This document shows, in pieces, positions 8,550-16,933 of a stretch of 64,000 bases of DNA (its first letter is position 1; every line of letters starts with the position of its first letter). The position numbers and the translations under genes are program-made. Origin of the DNA: Pseudooceanicola nanhaiensis DSM 18065. GTDB taxonomy: Bacteria > Pseudomonadota > Alphaproteobacteria > Rhodobacterales > Rhodobacteraceae. The stretch is taken from NCBI RefSeq assembly GCF_000688295.1, contig NZ_JHZF01000011.1:310001-374000 (forward strand). Direction: 5' to 3'. Under the pieces are notes generated by a model, which saw only the letters and a list, made by a program, of their open reading frames with translations, was not told the origin of the DNA and ran no database searches.

Positions 8550-8604
8550 GGGCGGCGGGGCGAGCCCTGCGCGACGCTGCGGCGGTGTCGGCCGGGCTTG
8601 AGCC

Positions 8605-9366
8605 TTACCCCTCGCCGGAGATCTTCCGCCGCATCAGCCGCTGGTAGAGCGCGGGCGAGGCCCGGTTCACCAGGTATGCCAGCCGCGCGACCCGGCCGAC
8701 CGGGATGAAGTCCCGCCGCCGCGCGAGGCCGCGGAGGATCACCTCCGCCGCCTCCGCTGGCGTCATGTAATCCACCCCGTCCGCCGCGGCTCCCGGCCGG
8801 ATGATCCCGTCGGCATCGCGCCCAGCCTGGCCGATATTCGTCGCCACGAAGCTTGGCGCGGCGATGCGCACGGCCACCCCGTGCGCCGCCTCCTCCGCCC
8901 GGAGCGAGCCGAAGAAGCCCTCCATCGCGTGTTTCGACCCGGCATAGGCCGTGCGGTTGACCAGAGGCGCGAAGCCTGCCACCGACGAGATCGCGAGGTG
9001 CGTCCCGCGGCTCTGCCGCAGCGGCGCGAGGAACCCCCGTGCCATGTTCACCGCGGCGAAGTAGTTGATCTCGAAGACCTTCCGGTGGCTCTCCTCCGAG
9101 GCGCGCTCGAACGGCCCGATCTGCGAGACGCCGGCATTGTAGACCACCAGGTCGATGCTCGGCCGCGCCGCCACGATGCCGGTGCAGGCGCGGGCGAGGG
9201 CGGGACCGTCGGTGAGATCGACCCGCACCGGGGTGAGCGCCGCACCGGCCTCCAGGCCCTCCGTGGCGATGTCGAGCGCCACCACGTGCCAGCCCTGCGC
9301 CTGCAGCCCGGCCGTCAGGGCGCGCCCGAGCCCGCCGTTGCCGCCCGAGATGACCGCCGTCTTCAC
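8605..9366 (-). CDS. Short-chain dehydrogenase/reductase
   Basis: A 253-residue classical SDR (Rossmann oxidoreductase). The cofactor loop is SGGNGGLG, and VVYNAG is the NNAG-type strand. The catalytic Ser is in ISSVAG and the YxxxK is YAGSK. The first-strand acidic residue in VVALDIAT (D) suggests NAD rather than NADP preference. GTG at 9366 overlaps the epimerase stop (GTGA), so it is the last gene of a translationally coupled four-gene operon with the epimerase, symporter and flavin monooxygenase. It probably oxidises or reduces an alcohol/ketone made earlier in that pathway; the substrate is unknown. Confidence 0.88.
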   Translation of the reverse strand: MKTAVISGGNGGLGRALTAGLQAQGWHVVALDIATEGLEAGAALTPVRVDLTDGPALARACTGIVAARPSIDLVVYNAGVSQIGPFERASEESHRKVFEINYFAAVNMARGFLAPLRQSRGTHLAISSVAGFAPLVNRTAYAGSKHAMEGFFGSLRAEEAAHGVAVRIAAPSFVATNIGQAGRDADGIIRPGAAADGVDYMTPAEAAEVILRGLARRRDFIPVGRVARLAYLVNRASPALYQRLMRRKISGEG

Positions 9367-10292
9367 AGTCCGGCCTCCCTCTGCCAGAGTGCGAACACCT
9401 GTTCCGTGGTCAGCTCGGGCGTATAGCCGAAGACCTCGATCAGCGCATCGTTCGCAAGCACGGGGCGGTATTGCAGGAAGCGCACCTGTTCCGGCCCGTA
9501 GCGCGACAGCCCGAGCGGCCGCGCCAGCCCGAGCGCCGCCTTCAGCGCCCAGGGCGGAACCCGGCGGACAGGCTTGCCCAGCCGGACGGCGATCTCCTCG
9601 ACCGAGAGCGTGCCGGATCCGGCCACGTTGTAGATCCCCGGCGGTCCGTCGGTTGCCGCGCGTCGCAGGATCCGCGCGAGGTCCTTCGTCCAGATGAAGA
9701 CGAAGGGGCTCTCCGCGCCCCGCACCGCCAGCAGCGCCTTGCGGTGGAAGAGTGCGGTGATCTGGTTCTCGGTGCCCGCGCCCAGCACGGTGCCGACGCG
9801 CAGGACGACCTGCTCCAGCCCGGGGTGCTCGGCCCGGGCCTCAGCCAGCATCTCCTCGACCTGCCGCTTGTGATCGGCATAGGCGAACTCGGGATTGCCG
9901 CGGCAGGGATCGCTCTCGCGCAGCGGCACGGGGTTGTCGGCGTGATAGCCGTAGGCCGCGCCCGAGCTCGTGACGACCAGCCGCCGGACGCCGTGCTTCA
10001 GGCAGGCCTCGAGCACGTTGCGCGTGCCGGTCACGTCGACCGCGAAGGCCGCCTCCCGCGCCATCCCCGGGGGCGGGGTGACGATCGAGGCGAGGTGGAC
10101 CACGACCTCGGGCGCCTCCGCCCCGATCACGCGGGCGGGGTCCTTGCCGGTCACGTCCACGGTGCGGAAGCGCACGATGTCGGGCAGGGGGCCGCGGGCA
10201 AGGTCGGTCGCGACGATGTCGGTGCCCTGCATCTCGGCCACCAGCGCGCGGCCGACCATGCCGGCCGCGCCGGTGATGAGGATCCTCGTCAT
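9363..10292 (-). CDS. NAD-dependent epimerase/dehydratase-type reductase
   Basis: A 309-residue extended SDR. It has the glycine motif ITGAAGMVG at the N-terminus, HLASIVTPP, a catalytic Ser/Thr block VVTSSGAAYG and YxxxK as YADHK. Extended SDRs of this outline include sugar epimerases and 3-beta-hydroxysteroid-dehydrogenase-like enzymes; the sequence alone does not separate these. ATG at 10292 overlaps the stop of the symporter gene, so longer in-frame readings upstream are excluded. It is flanked by a flavin monooxygenase, a BASS symporter and a second dehydrogenase. That favours small-molecule catabolism over cell-surface sugar synthesis. Confidence 0.82.
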   Translation of the reverse strand: MTRILITGAAGMVGRALVAEMQGTDIVATDLARGPLPDIVRFRTVDVTGKDPARVIGAEAPEVVVHLASIVTPPPGMAREAAFAVDVTGTRNVLEACLKHGVRRLVVTSSGAAYGYHADNPVPLRESDPCRGNPEFAYADHKRQVEEMLAEARAEHPGLEQVVLRVGTVLGAGTENQITALFHRKALLAVRGAESPFVFIWTKDLARILRRAATDGPPGIYNVAGSGTLSVEEIAVRLGKPVRRVPPWALKAALGLARPLGLSRYGPEQVRFLQYRPVLANDALIEVFGYTPELTTEQVFALWQREAGL

Positions 10293-11185
10293 CGCGCGGC
10301 CTCCGTCCGGTTCATCACCGCGGCCAGGGCGATGCCCGAGACCGCGTGCCAGATGCCCCAGGCCGCGGCGATCACCGCCATCCCGCCCAGGCCCCCGAAG
10401 AAGCCGAAGATCAGAACCAGCCCGAGGCCGGAATTCTGGATCCCCGTCTCGATGGTCACCGAGCGGCGGTCGTAGGGTGTCAGCCCGAAGAGCGTGGCGG
10501 TCGCGTAGCCGCCGCCGAGGGCCAGCGCGTTGTGCGCGATCACCAGCGCCGCGATGCCGCCCGCATAGGCCAGGAACTGCGCCCAGTTGGCGGCCAGCGC
10601 CAGCACGATGAAGAGCGCGAAGATCCCCATCGAGAGCCATTGCAGCGGCTGGCGCAGCCGGGCCGCCACCAGCGGGCGCCAGCTGTTGAGCGCCACGCCC
10701 AGCACCAGCGGCAGGATCAGCATCAGCCCCAGGGTGATCGCCACCTGCACCGGGTCGATCTGCGTCTGTTCGAGGATCGCGCGGGACGGCGCGTAGAGGC
10801 TGCCCCAGAAGGCGATGTTGACGGGTGTGAGCACGATCGCCCCCACGGTCGCGAAGGCGGTGAGCGACACCGAGAGCGCCGCGTTGCCGCCCGCACGGTA
10901 GGTGATGAAGTTCGAGATGTTGCCGCCCGGGCAGGCCGCCACCAGGATCAGGCCGAGCGCGATGGAGGCCTGCGGCTGCACGATCAGCACCATCAGGAAG
11001 GTCAGCGCGGGCAGCACGAGGAACTGCGCCACCAGCCCCGCGATCACCGGTTTCGGCCCCCTCAGCAGGACCTGGAAGTCGCGCGGGCGCAGGTCGATGG
11101 CGATGGAGAACATCACCACGGCAAGGATCGCGTTCAGAAGCATCAACGAGGCGGGGGAGAAATTGAGGACCGCCCCGTCGATCAT
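10289..11185 (-). CDS. BASS-family (SBF) sodium-dependent organic-anion symporter
   Basis: A 298-residue membrane protein with about ten hydrophobic helices. It belongs to the bile acid:sodium symporter family, marked by ACPGGNISNFITYRAGGN and ETGIQNSGLG, the two crossed-helix motifs that form the substrate and sodium sites. Family members take up bile acids, pyruvate, pantoate or other carboxylates with sodium. ATG at 11185 overlaps the monooxygenase stop (ATGA). Its place between a flavin monooxygenase and two dehydrogenases suggests it imports, or exports, the compound those enzymes process. Confidence 0.88.
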   Translation of the reverse strand: MIDGAVLNFSPASLMLLNAILAVVMFSIAIDLRPRDFQVLLRGPKPVIAGLVAQFLVLPALTFLMVLIVQPQASIALGLILVAACPGGNISNFITYRAGGNAALSVSLTAFATVGAIVLTPVNIAFWGSLYAPSRAILEQTQIDPVQVAITLGLMLILPLVLGVALNSWRPLVAARLRQPLQWLSMGIFALFIVLALAANWAQFLAYAGGIAALVIAHNALALGGGYATATLFGLTPYDRRSVTIETGIQNSGLGLVLIFGFFGGLGGMAVIAAAWGIWHAVSGIALAAVMNRTEAAR

Positions 11186-12498
11186 GCCCGCGCCCCCCGG
11201 AGCGCCGCGATCCAGCGGCCGACGGCCTTCCGGTAGGTGGCCTTGTCGACGTAATAGGCCATCCGGGGAAGCTCGAGATAGGTCATGCCCCCCGTGGCCC
11301 GGTCGAAGCCCGCCGCCTTTTCGGCCCTGAGCCGCGCTGCAGCGTCGCTGCCTGCCGCGAGACCCGTGATGTAGCGCACCACCATCTCGGCCTGTTCGTG
11401 CCGGCCCTGCCAGCCGAGGCCCGAGGCCTCGACCATGCCCAGCACGAAGAGGTCGTCGCGCTCCGGATGCATCGCGTTCAGGTAGAGATGCGGCGCGTCG
11501 CCCTGCCAGTTCAGCAGCGCTTTTTCGATGAACGGATAGTCCAGCTTGTAGCCCGTGGCGGCGAGGATCAGGTCGTATTCGGCCTGCGTGCCGTCCCTGA
11601 AATGCACCGTGTGCCCGTCGAGCCGGTCGATGTCGGGCCGGATCCGGATGTCGCCGTGGCCTGCGTGGTAGAGCACGAGGGAATTCACCACCGGGTGGCT
11701 TTCGTAGAGCTTGTAATCGGGTTTCGGGAAGCCGTATTTCTGCGGGTCGCCCACGAACCATTTCAGGATCGCCCCGTCGATCACCCGCTTGATCGGCATC
11801 GGCAGCCTGATCGCCCCGCCCAAGGTGTCGGCCGGTTTGCCGAAGACGTATTTCGGCACGAAGTAATAGCCCCGCCGCATCGAGAGGTCGCAGAGGCTGC
11901 CGTGGTGGATCGCGTCGACCGCGATGTCGCAGCCGGAATTGCCCGCGCCCACCACCAGCACGCGCTTGCCGTCGAACTGGCGGGGCGAGCGGTAATCGGC
12001 GGAATGCAGGATCTCGCCCGCGAAGTCTCCGGCGAAGCGCGGCAGGTTCGGGGTGGAGAGCGTGCCGTTGGCGATCATCAGCCCGGCGAAAGCCCGGGTA
12101 TGCTCACCTTCGGCGTCGCGCCACGTGACCTCCCAGCCGTCGCCCGAGCCGCCGAGCGGGACGCAGCGCAGCACCTCGGCGTTGAAGCGGTAATGGCGGT
12201 AGAGGTCGAAATGCGCGGCGAAGTCGCGGAAGTAGCGCTTCAGCTCACGGTGCGAGGGGTAGTCCGCCACCTCGTCCCGCATCGGGAAGTCGGCGAATTC
12301 CGTCATCCGCTTGGACGAGATCAGGTGGGCGCTGTCGTACATCGTCGAGCGGGGGCCGTCGATGTCCCAGAGGCCACCGACATCCGAGTGCATCTCGAAC
12401 CCCTGGAAGGGGACCCCCTGCTCGGAGAGGACCTTGGCCGCCGCCAGACCCATCGGGCCGGCGCCGACCAAGGCGTACTTGTCACGCGTATCACTCAT
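11182..12498 (-). CDS. Flavin-containing monooxygenase (FMO type)
   Basis: A 438-residue FAD/NADPH enzyme. The N-terminal FAD loop is LVGAGPMG. The mid-protein NADPH loop is VVGAGNSG. The FMO fingerprint FAGEILHSADY matches FxGxxxHxxxY rather than the Baeyer-Villiger version ending in W. It likely inserts one oxygen atom into a soft nucleophile (N or S) or a ketone. ATG at 12498 has GGAGG eight bases upstream; a GTG at 12501 is also possible. It is first in the operon with the symporter, epimerase and SDR, and is transcribed away from a TetR gene across a 16-bp palindrome. Confidence 0.9.
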   Translation of the reverse strand: MSDTRDKYALVGAGPMGLAAAKVLSEQGVPFQGFEMHSDVGGLWDIDGPRSTMYDSAHLISSKRMTEFADFPMRDEVADYPSHRELKRYFRDFAAHFDLYRHYRFNAEVLRCVPLGGSGDGWEVTWRDAEGEHTRAFAGLMIANGTLSTPNLPRFAGDFAGEILHSADYRSPRQFDGKRVLVVGAGNSGCDIAVDAIHHGSLCDLSMRRGYYFVPKYVFGKPADTLGGAIRLPMPIKRVIDGAILKWFVGDPQKYGFPKPDYKLYESHPVVNSLVLYHAGHGDIRIRPDIDRLDGHTVHFRDGTQAEYDLILAATGYKLDYPFIEKALLNWQGDAPHLYLNAMHPERDDLFVLGMVEASGLGWQGRHEQAEMVVRYITGLAAGSDAAARLRAEKAAGFDRATGGMTYLELPRMAYYVDKATYRKAVGRWIAALRGARA

Positions 12499-12525
12499 CA
12501 CATTGTCCTCCCCCTGCGGCTAAAC

Positions 12526-12541
12526 TTGAACATTTGTTCAA
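12526..12541. promoter_or_regulatory. Perfect TetR-type operator palindrome
   Basis: TTGAAC-ATTT-GTTCAA is a perfect 16-bp inverted repeat in the 62-bp gap between the divergent monooxygenase and TetR genes. TATAAG at 12542-12547 could be the -10 of the TetR promoter directly beside it. Its size, symmetry and position fit a TetR dimer site controlling both directions. Confidence 0.65.
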
Positions 12542-12560
12542 TATAAGGCAAGCTGATTTG

Positions 12561-13247
12561 ATGCAGACGGAACATCCCTTTGACCGGAAACGACAAAGGG
12601 CGCCCTCGAAACGGGCGCTGGCGACCCGTGAGCGGGTGCTGGACGCGGCCGAACGGATATTCGCGGCGCGGGGATTCGACGGCGCGACGATTCGCGACAT
12701 CGCGGCCGACGCCGGGGAGCCCGTCGGCTCGGTGCATCACCACGGGGGCGGGAAGGAACTGCTCTTCCACCAGGCCGTTGCGCGGCGCTCGGTCGAGCTG
12801 TCACAGGCCCGGCGGGACGCGCTCGAGGCGGCGCGGGCCTCCGGTCCGCTGACGCTCGAACGGGTGCTCGACGCCTTCATGCGGCCCTTCTTCGCGCTGG
12901 CGGAGGACGAGCCGCGCTGGAGCGATTACGCCCGTCTCGTCGCGCTCGTGTCGGCCGACGACCGCTGGCGCGGCATCGCGGCGGAATGCTTCGACCCGAC
13001 GGCCGCGCTCTTCCTGTCCGAGCTCGCGGAGCTGGCCCCCGACCTGACCCGGAGGACGCGGGCGCAGGCCTTCGTCTTCTCGGTCTCGGCCATGCTGTCG
13101 CTGCTGACCTCGCAGGGCCGGATCGGCGCGCTCGGCGCGGAGGGGACGGAAAACCCCGGCGCGGGCAGGGCCACGCCGGGGCAGGTCGATCACCTTGTCG
13201 CCTTCTGTGCCGCGGGCTTCGCCGTCAGCGCAGATGGACGGCGCTGA
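12561..13247 (+). CDS. TetR-family transcriptional regulator
   Basis: A 228-residue repressor-type regulator. The N-terminal DNA-binding domain reads RVLDAAERIFAARGFDGAT, then IRDIAADAGEPVGSVHHH; the rest is an all-helical ligand/dimerisation domain. The recognition-helix end is unusual: HHGGGKELL where most TetR proteins have YHFGSKEEL. ATG at 12561 is chosen over 12534 because the earlier codon lies inside the operator palindrome. It is divergent from the flavin monooxygenase operon and presumably represses it and itself until an inducer binds. It converges with, and overlaps by 23 bp, the secreted fusion protein gene. Confidence 0.88.
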   Translation: MQTEHPFDRKRQRAPSKRALATRERVLDAAERIFAARGFDGATIRDIAADAGEPVGSVHHHGGGKELLFHQAVARRSVELSQARRDALEAARASGPLTLERVLDAFMRPFFALAEDEPRWSDYARLVALVSADDRWRGIAAECFDPTAALFLSELAELAPDLTRRTRAQAFVFSVSAMLSLLTSQGRIGALGAEGTENPGAGRATPGQVDHLVAFCAAGFAVSADGRR

Positions 13248-14667
13248 GCACCGCGATCTCCATCCCCACGTCGTCGTAGAGCACCATCGTCTCGCCGCGG
13301 ATCTGGTGCTGCGCGACCGCCGCGAGCGTGTCGGTCAATGTCGTCTCCATCGCGTCCAGAGGCGGCGGGCAGGCCATCCGCGTGGTCGCGCCGGGCTGGA
13401 AGTTCAGGTGTTCGCCGCTGGCGGCGAAGACGCCGGTGATCCGGTTGCAGCCCGCGGTGGCGACGTAGCGCGGCTCGGAACTGTCGTTGAGCACCATGTA
13501 GGGCTCGCGCGCGTCGTCCACGGCCTCGACCGTCTCGCCCCGCAACAGGTCGAAGCGCCAGTAGGTGTTCACCAGCTGGCTGTCCGCGCGCTGCCGCTCG
13601 CAGGTCAGGCCGGGGCGGGTGCGGATGAAGTTCTCGGCCACGAGGCTGCGCTTGTCGGGCCCCTCCATCGCGGGGCGCAGCAGAAGGCTGCCCACCGTCT
13701 CGACATAGAGCGGCGCGCCGTCGCCGGTTCCCTGGGCAAGGTAGGCTTCCTCGAGCGCGGGGTAATCCTCCTCCATCGCGATCGGGTAGTCCTGCCCGGT
13801 GATGCAATCGGTGAAGCTTGCCGCGTCGGCCATGTAGACCATCATCCCGCTCATCAGCAGGTGCTCGATATCGGTCTCGTCCAGCGTGCCGTCGGTGGTC
13901 AGGTCGTAGGGCAGGTCCGATTCGATATGCGCGCCCTCCTGGTCGAGCTGGCGCAGCGTGGTGGCGTCGGTCGCCTCGAACTGCAGCGGCGGCTCGTCCG
14001 AGCCGTGGAGCGTGATCACGTTGCTGCCGGGCGTCGCCGCCCAGAGCCCGATCGCGTCGCGCCGGATCTCGCTCGCCTCGGCGGTGGCGTCCCGGCCGAG
14101 CCACTGGCGGCGCAGGTGGAAGCCGTGGTCCGGCCAGAGGTCGAGGTGATGCGAGATCCCCTCGCAATCGGCGCAGGGCAGGGTGCCGGTGTAGGTCGCG
14201 GGCAGCGTCAGCCCGCGGACGTCGCGCTGCGCCTCCTGCGCGGCGGGCGGCACCGGGGCGCCCGCGGCCCCCGCCGGCTGCGCGACGGCGACCATCTGCA
14301 TCTCGACCGTCGTGGGCGCGCCGCCGGTGATGACCGGGGTGACGGTGTCCGAGGTGAAGAGCAGCGCGCCCCCGGCGTCCCGCAGCGTCGTTCGGACCAC
14401 GTAGCGGTGCGTCGGGTCGATGGCCGCGGGGTCGTATTCGATCGAGAAGCGGAACGGCGGACCTTCGGGATCGGGCTGCTCGTCCTGCCCGATGTCGACG
14501 GCCTTGCCGCCGGTCGAGGACACATCCTGGATCACCGCGAGAAACACCGCGCCGGGCGGCGGCAGGATCCTCTCGCGGTAGGTGGCCGTGCCGGTGACGG
14601 CCTCGGCCGAGACCAGCGTGGGCGCGAGGGCGAAGAGGGCGAGGGCGGTGAGACGTGATAGGAACAT
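13225..14667 (-). CDS. Secreted YbaY-NlpE-META (HslJ) three-domain fusion protein
   Basis: A 480-residue exported protein. A Sec signal peptide (MFLSRLTALALFALAP..., cleavage near VSA-EA) has no lipobox cysteine, so it should be soluble in the periplasm. Domain 1 (about 23-128) is YbaY-like (TATYRERILPPPGAVFLAVI). Domain 2 (about 152-300) is NlpE-N-like, with LPATYTGTLPCADCEG (C165-A-D-C168). Domain 3 (about 364-475) is a META/HslJ domain (NTYWRFDLL, TAGCNRITGVF). NlpE in E. coli is a surface-sensing and copper-related lipoprotein and HslJ is linked to novobiocin/heat stress; the combined role here is inferred as envelope stress. ATG 14667 is chosen for the signal peptide. Confidence 0.82.
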   Translation of the reverse strand: MFLSRLTALALFALAPTLVSAEAVTGTATYRERILPPPGAVFLAVIQDVSSTGGKAVDIGQDEQPDPEGPPFRFSIEYDPAAIDPTHRYVVRTTLRDAGGALLFTSDTVTPVITGGAPTTVEMQMVAVAQPAGAAGAPVPPAAQEAQRDVRGLTLPATYTGTLPCADCEGISHHLDLWPDHGFHLRRQWLGRDATAEASEIRRDAIGLWAATPGSNVITLHGSDEPPLQFEATDATTLRQLDQEGAHIESDLPYDLTTDGTLDETDIEHLLMSGMMVYMADAASFTDCITGQDYPIAMEEDYPALEEAYLAQGTGDGAPLYVETVGSLLLRPAMEGPDKRSLVAENFIRTRPGLTCERQRADSQLVNTYWRFDLLRGETVEAVDDAREPYMVLNDSSEPRYVATAGCNRITGVFAASGEHLNFQPGATTRMACPPPLDAMETTLTDTLAAVAQHQIRGETMVLYDDVGMEIAVLSAVHLR

Positions 14668-14815
14668 GGGGGCGGGCTCCGGGTCTGGACCTCTGGGGAC
14701 GGGCCGGCGGACGGCCCTGCGGGGATGGTGCGCCCCGGTCCCGCCTCTGTCCAGCGCGACGGGCGGCGGCGGGCACCGTCCTGCGCGACCTAGCGCTTGA
14801 GCTTTCCGCTTCAAG

Positions 14816-16045
14816 CTACTGGCCCGGGGGGAAAAGCCGCTCTGCGGGGCGTTCGAAGCTGAGCCGCCCGGCCTTCATCCCCCAGAGCGGGCGGGCGATC
14901 TCGGCCACCGCCATCGCGTCGCTCTCGGAGGGCAGCAGGACGAGGTCGGCCACCGTGCCCGGGGCGATCACGGGGTCCCGGCCGAGCAGGCGGCGCGGCG
15001 CCTCGGTCACCATCCGGAAACTCCGGGACAGGTCCTCGGCCGCGCCCAGTTGCGCCACGTTGGCGAACAGGTTCGCCATCCGCGGCAGCGACAGGTCGCC
15101 GTAGGGCGTGAAGGGGTTCAGCACGTTGTTGGTCGCCACCGTGCAGCAGACCCCCGCGCGGTCGAAGAGATGCGCGGGCGCCACCCCGCGCGGCACCGCG
15201 TGATCGCGGTCCCGGCCGGTCATGAAGAGGTCGGTCGCGGGCAGCACGGTCAGCGCGACGCCCGCGTCCCGCATCGCCGTAATGGTCCGGGCCAGCGGCT
15301 CGGGCGGCAGCATCGACAGCTTCGTCACATGGCCGACCGTGACCCGCCCGCCCATGCCATGCGCGTCCGTCTGGCGGATCACCGCGTCGAGGTGGCGCCA
15401 GCTGGTGTCGAGGTCGAAGTCGAGATGCAGGTCGAGGTCCACGCCGAACTCCCGCGCCATGTCGAAGACACGCGCGATATGGCCGATGGGATCGCGGTCG
15501 GTGTAGGGACAGCCGCCCAGCAGATCGGCGCCGTCGTTCAGCGCGTCGCGGAGGAGCGCCTCGGTCCCGGGGAGGTTCAGCAGGCCTTCCTGCGGGAAGA
15601 CGCAGATCTGCAGCTCGAGCGCCCAGGCGAAATCCGCCTTGAGCTGCCGGACCGCGTGGAACCCGGCAAGGCCCACGATGGGGTCGATCTCGACCTGGGT
15701 GCGGATCAGGTTGGTGCCCTGCGCGATCGCCTTCTCCAGCACGTGGGCGCCGCGGGCATAGACATCGGCCTTGGTGAAGTCGCGCTTCGCGGCGCTGACC
15801 GCGGCGATGGCGCCCTGCAGCGTGCCCGCGGGATTGGCGGCGCGTTCGAGCAGGCAGGCCTTGTCGAGGTGCAGGTGGCTGTCCGCGAAGCCGCGGATCA
15901 GCCGTCCGCCCCGGGCCTCGAGCGCGGGCGCGTCGCTGTCGATCCGCGGCGCGATCGCGGCGATGCGCCCCTCGGCCACCAGCAGATCGACCGGATCGGC
16001 CCCGTCGGCGATCCGGGCCTGCCGGATGACACGGGGGCCGCTCAC
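14816..16045 (-). CDS. CodA-like amidohydrolase with Asn in place of the metal-binding Asp
   Basis: A 409-residue amidohydrolase-fold protein, related to the enzyme at 2584-3888. HxH is present (H57, H59 in DSHLHLDK), as are DLHLDFD and VGHVTKLS. The segment where CodA has HDD..DPW instead reads TNNVLNPF, so the usual barrel-end Asp is N306. The NPFTPYGD block may mark a distinct subfamily rather than a recent loss. Substrate unknown: cyclic amide or deaminase chemistry if active. It starts with GTG 16045. It is divergent from the HAD phosphatase gene across 209 bp and upstream, on the same strand, of the secreted fusion protein, with a 148-bp gap. Confidence 0.8.
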   Translation of the reverse strand: MSGPRVIRQARIADGADPVDLLVAEGRIAAIAPRIDSDAPALEARGGRLIRGFADSHLHLDKACLLERAANPAGTLQGAIAAVSAAKRDFTKADVYARGAHVLEKAIAQGTNLIRTQVEIDPIVGLAGFHAVRQLKADFAWALELQICVFPQEGLLNLPGTEALLRDALNDGADLLGGCPYTDRDPIGHIARVFDMAREFGVDLDLHLDFDLDTSWRHLDAVIRQTDAHGMGGRVTVGHVTKLSMLPPEPLARTITAMRDAGVALTVLPATDLFMTGRDRDHAVPRGVAPAHLFDRAGVCCTVATNNVLNPFTPYGDLSLPRMANLFANVAQLGAAEDLSRSFRMVTEAPRRLLGRDPVIAPGTVADLVLLPSESDAMAVAEIARPLWGMKAGRLSFERPAERLFPPGQ

Positions 16046-16254
16046 CTCTGCCCCGCCGGGGCTCGCGCGCCCTGCCGTCTGTTCCGCAAAGTCATGACCT
16101 GCCTGCCTTTTCCACCCCGAACCGCGGCGCCGAGTTCAGCCGATCCCCTGCGCCCCGGCAAGCCCCGGAGCCCGGAACAGGCCCTGTCGCGCAACGAGAC
16201 GGTTGTTTTCGCGGCACCGGACGGGATAGCTGCCCCGGAACGGAGGAGCGTCTG

Positions 16255-16932
16255 ATGCTGCCATACGATCTTGTCATCTTCGACTGCGACGGCGTGCTGA
16301 TCGACAGCGAGGTGATCTCGGCCCGGATGCTGGTCGAGGAACTGAAGGGCCACGGCGTCGAGGTGGATCTCGCCTATGTGGCCCGGCATTTCCTCGGGCG
16401 GAGCTATCCGGTGGTGCTGACCCAGATCCGCGCCGATTTCGGCATCGACCTGCCGGACGGGTTCGAAGCCGATTACCGCGCCCGCCTGCTTGCGGCCTTC
16501 GACCGGGATCTCGCGGTGATGGCCGGGGTGGAGGCGGTGCTCGACCGCCTCGCCGTGCCGTTCTGCCTTGCGACCAGTTCCAGCCCGGGACGGCTGGCCT
16601 TCTCGCTGAAGCGCACCGGGCTTGCGCCGCGGTTCGAGGGGCGGGCGGTGACGGCCTCCGAGGTGAAGCGCGGCAAGCCCGCGCCGGACCTCTTCCTGCA
16701 CGCGGCCGAGACATTCGGCGCGGCCCCCGTCCGCTGCCTCGTGATCGAGGACAGTTTCGCGGGCATCCGCGCCGGCCTCGCCGCCGGGATGACGGTCTGG
16801 CATTTCACCGGCGGCAGCCACCTGCGCGGGCTCGACCTGCGGGCCGATCCGATGGCCGTGCCGGACGCGGCGCTTGCGTCTTTCGACGAATTCTTCAACC
16901 TTTGTCCCCACTTGAGAACGGAGACCGCCTGA
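16255..16932 (+). CDS. HAD-superfamily sugar-phosphate phosphatase-like hydrolase
   Basis: A 225-residue HAD hydrolase of the beta-phosphoglucomutase/phosphatase subgroup. Motif I is FDCDGVLIDSE (nucleophile D10, acid/base D12). The alpha-helical cap covers roughly residues 15-85. Motif II is ATSSSPGR, the motif III lysine is in KRGKPAPD and motif IV is VIEDSFAGI. It likely dephosphorylates a sugar or polyol phosphate. ATG 16255 has GGAGGAG seven bases upstream. It is followed after one base by the SorC regulator and then the polyol importer, so it is the first gene of the polyol cluster and may clear a phosphorylated side product. Confidence 0.85.
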   Translation: MLPYDLVIFDCDGVLIDSEVISARMLVEELKGHGVEVDLAYVARHFLGRSYPVVLTQIRADFGIDLPDGFEADYRARLLAAFDRDLAVMAGVEAVLDRLAVPFCLATSSSPGRLAFSLKRTGLAPRFEGRAVTASEVKRGKPAPDLFLHAAETFGAAPVRCLVIEDSFAGIRAGLAAGMTVWHFTGGSHLRGLDLRADPMAVPDAALASFDEFFNLCPHLRTETA

Positions 16933-16933
16933 C

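Noticed and set aside
14795-14816. Inverted repeat GCTTGA...TCAAGC as terminator of the second amidohydrolase gene
   Set aside because: Only six paired bases, it abuts the stop codon, and no U-run follows; too weak to annotate.
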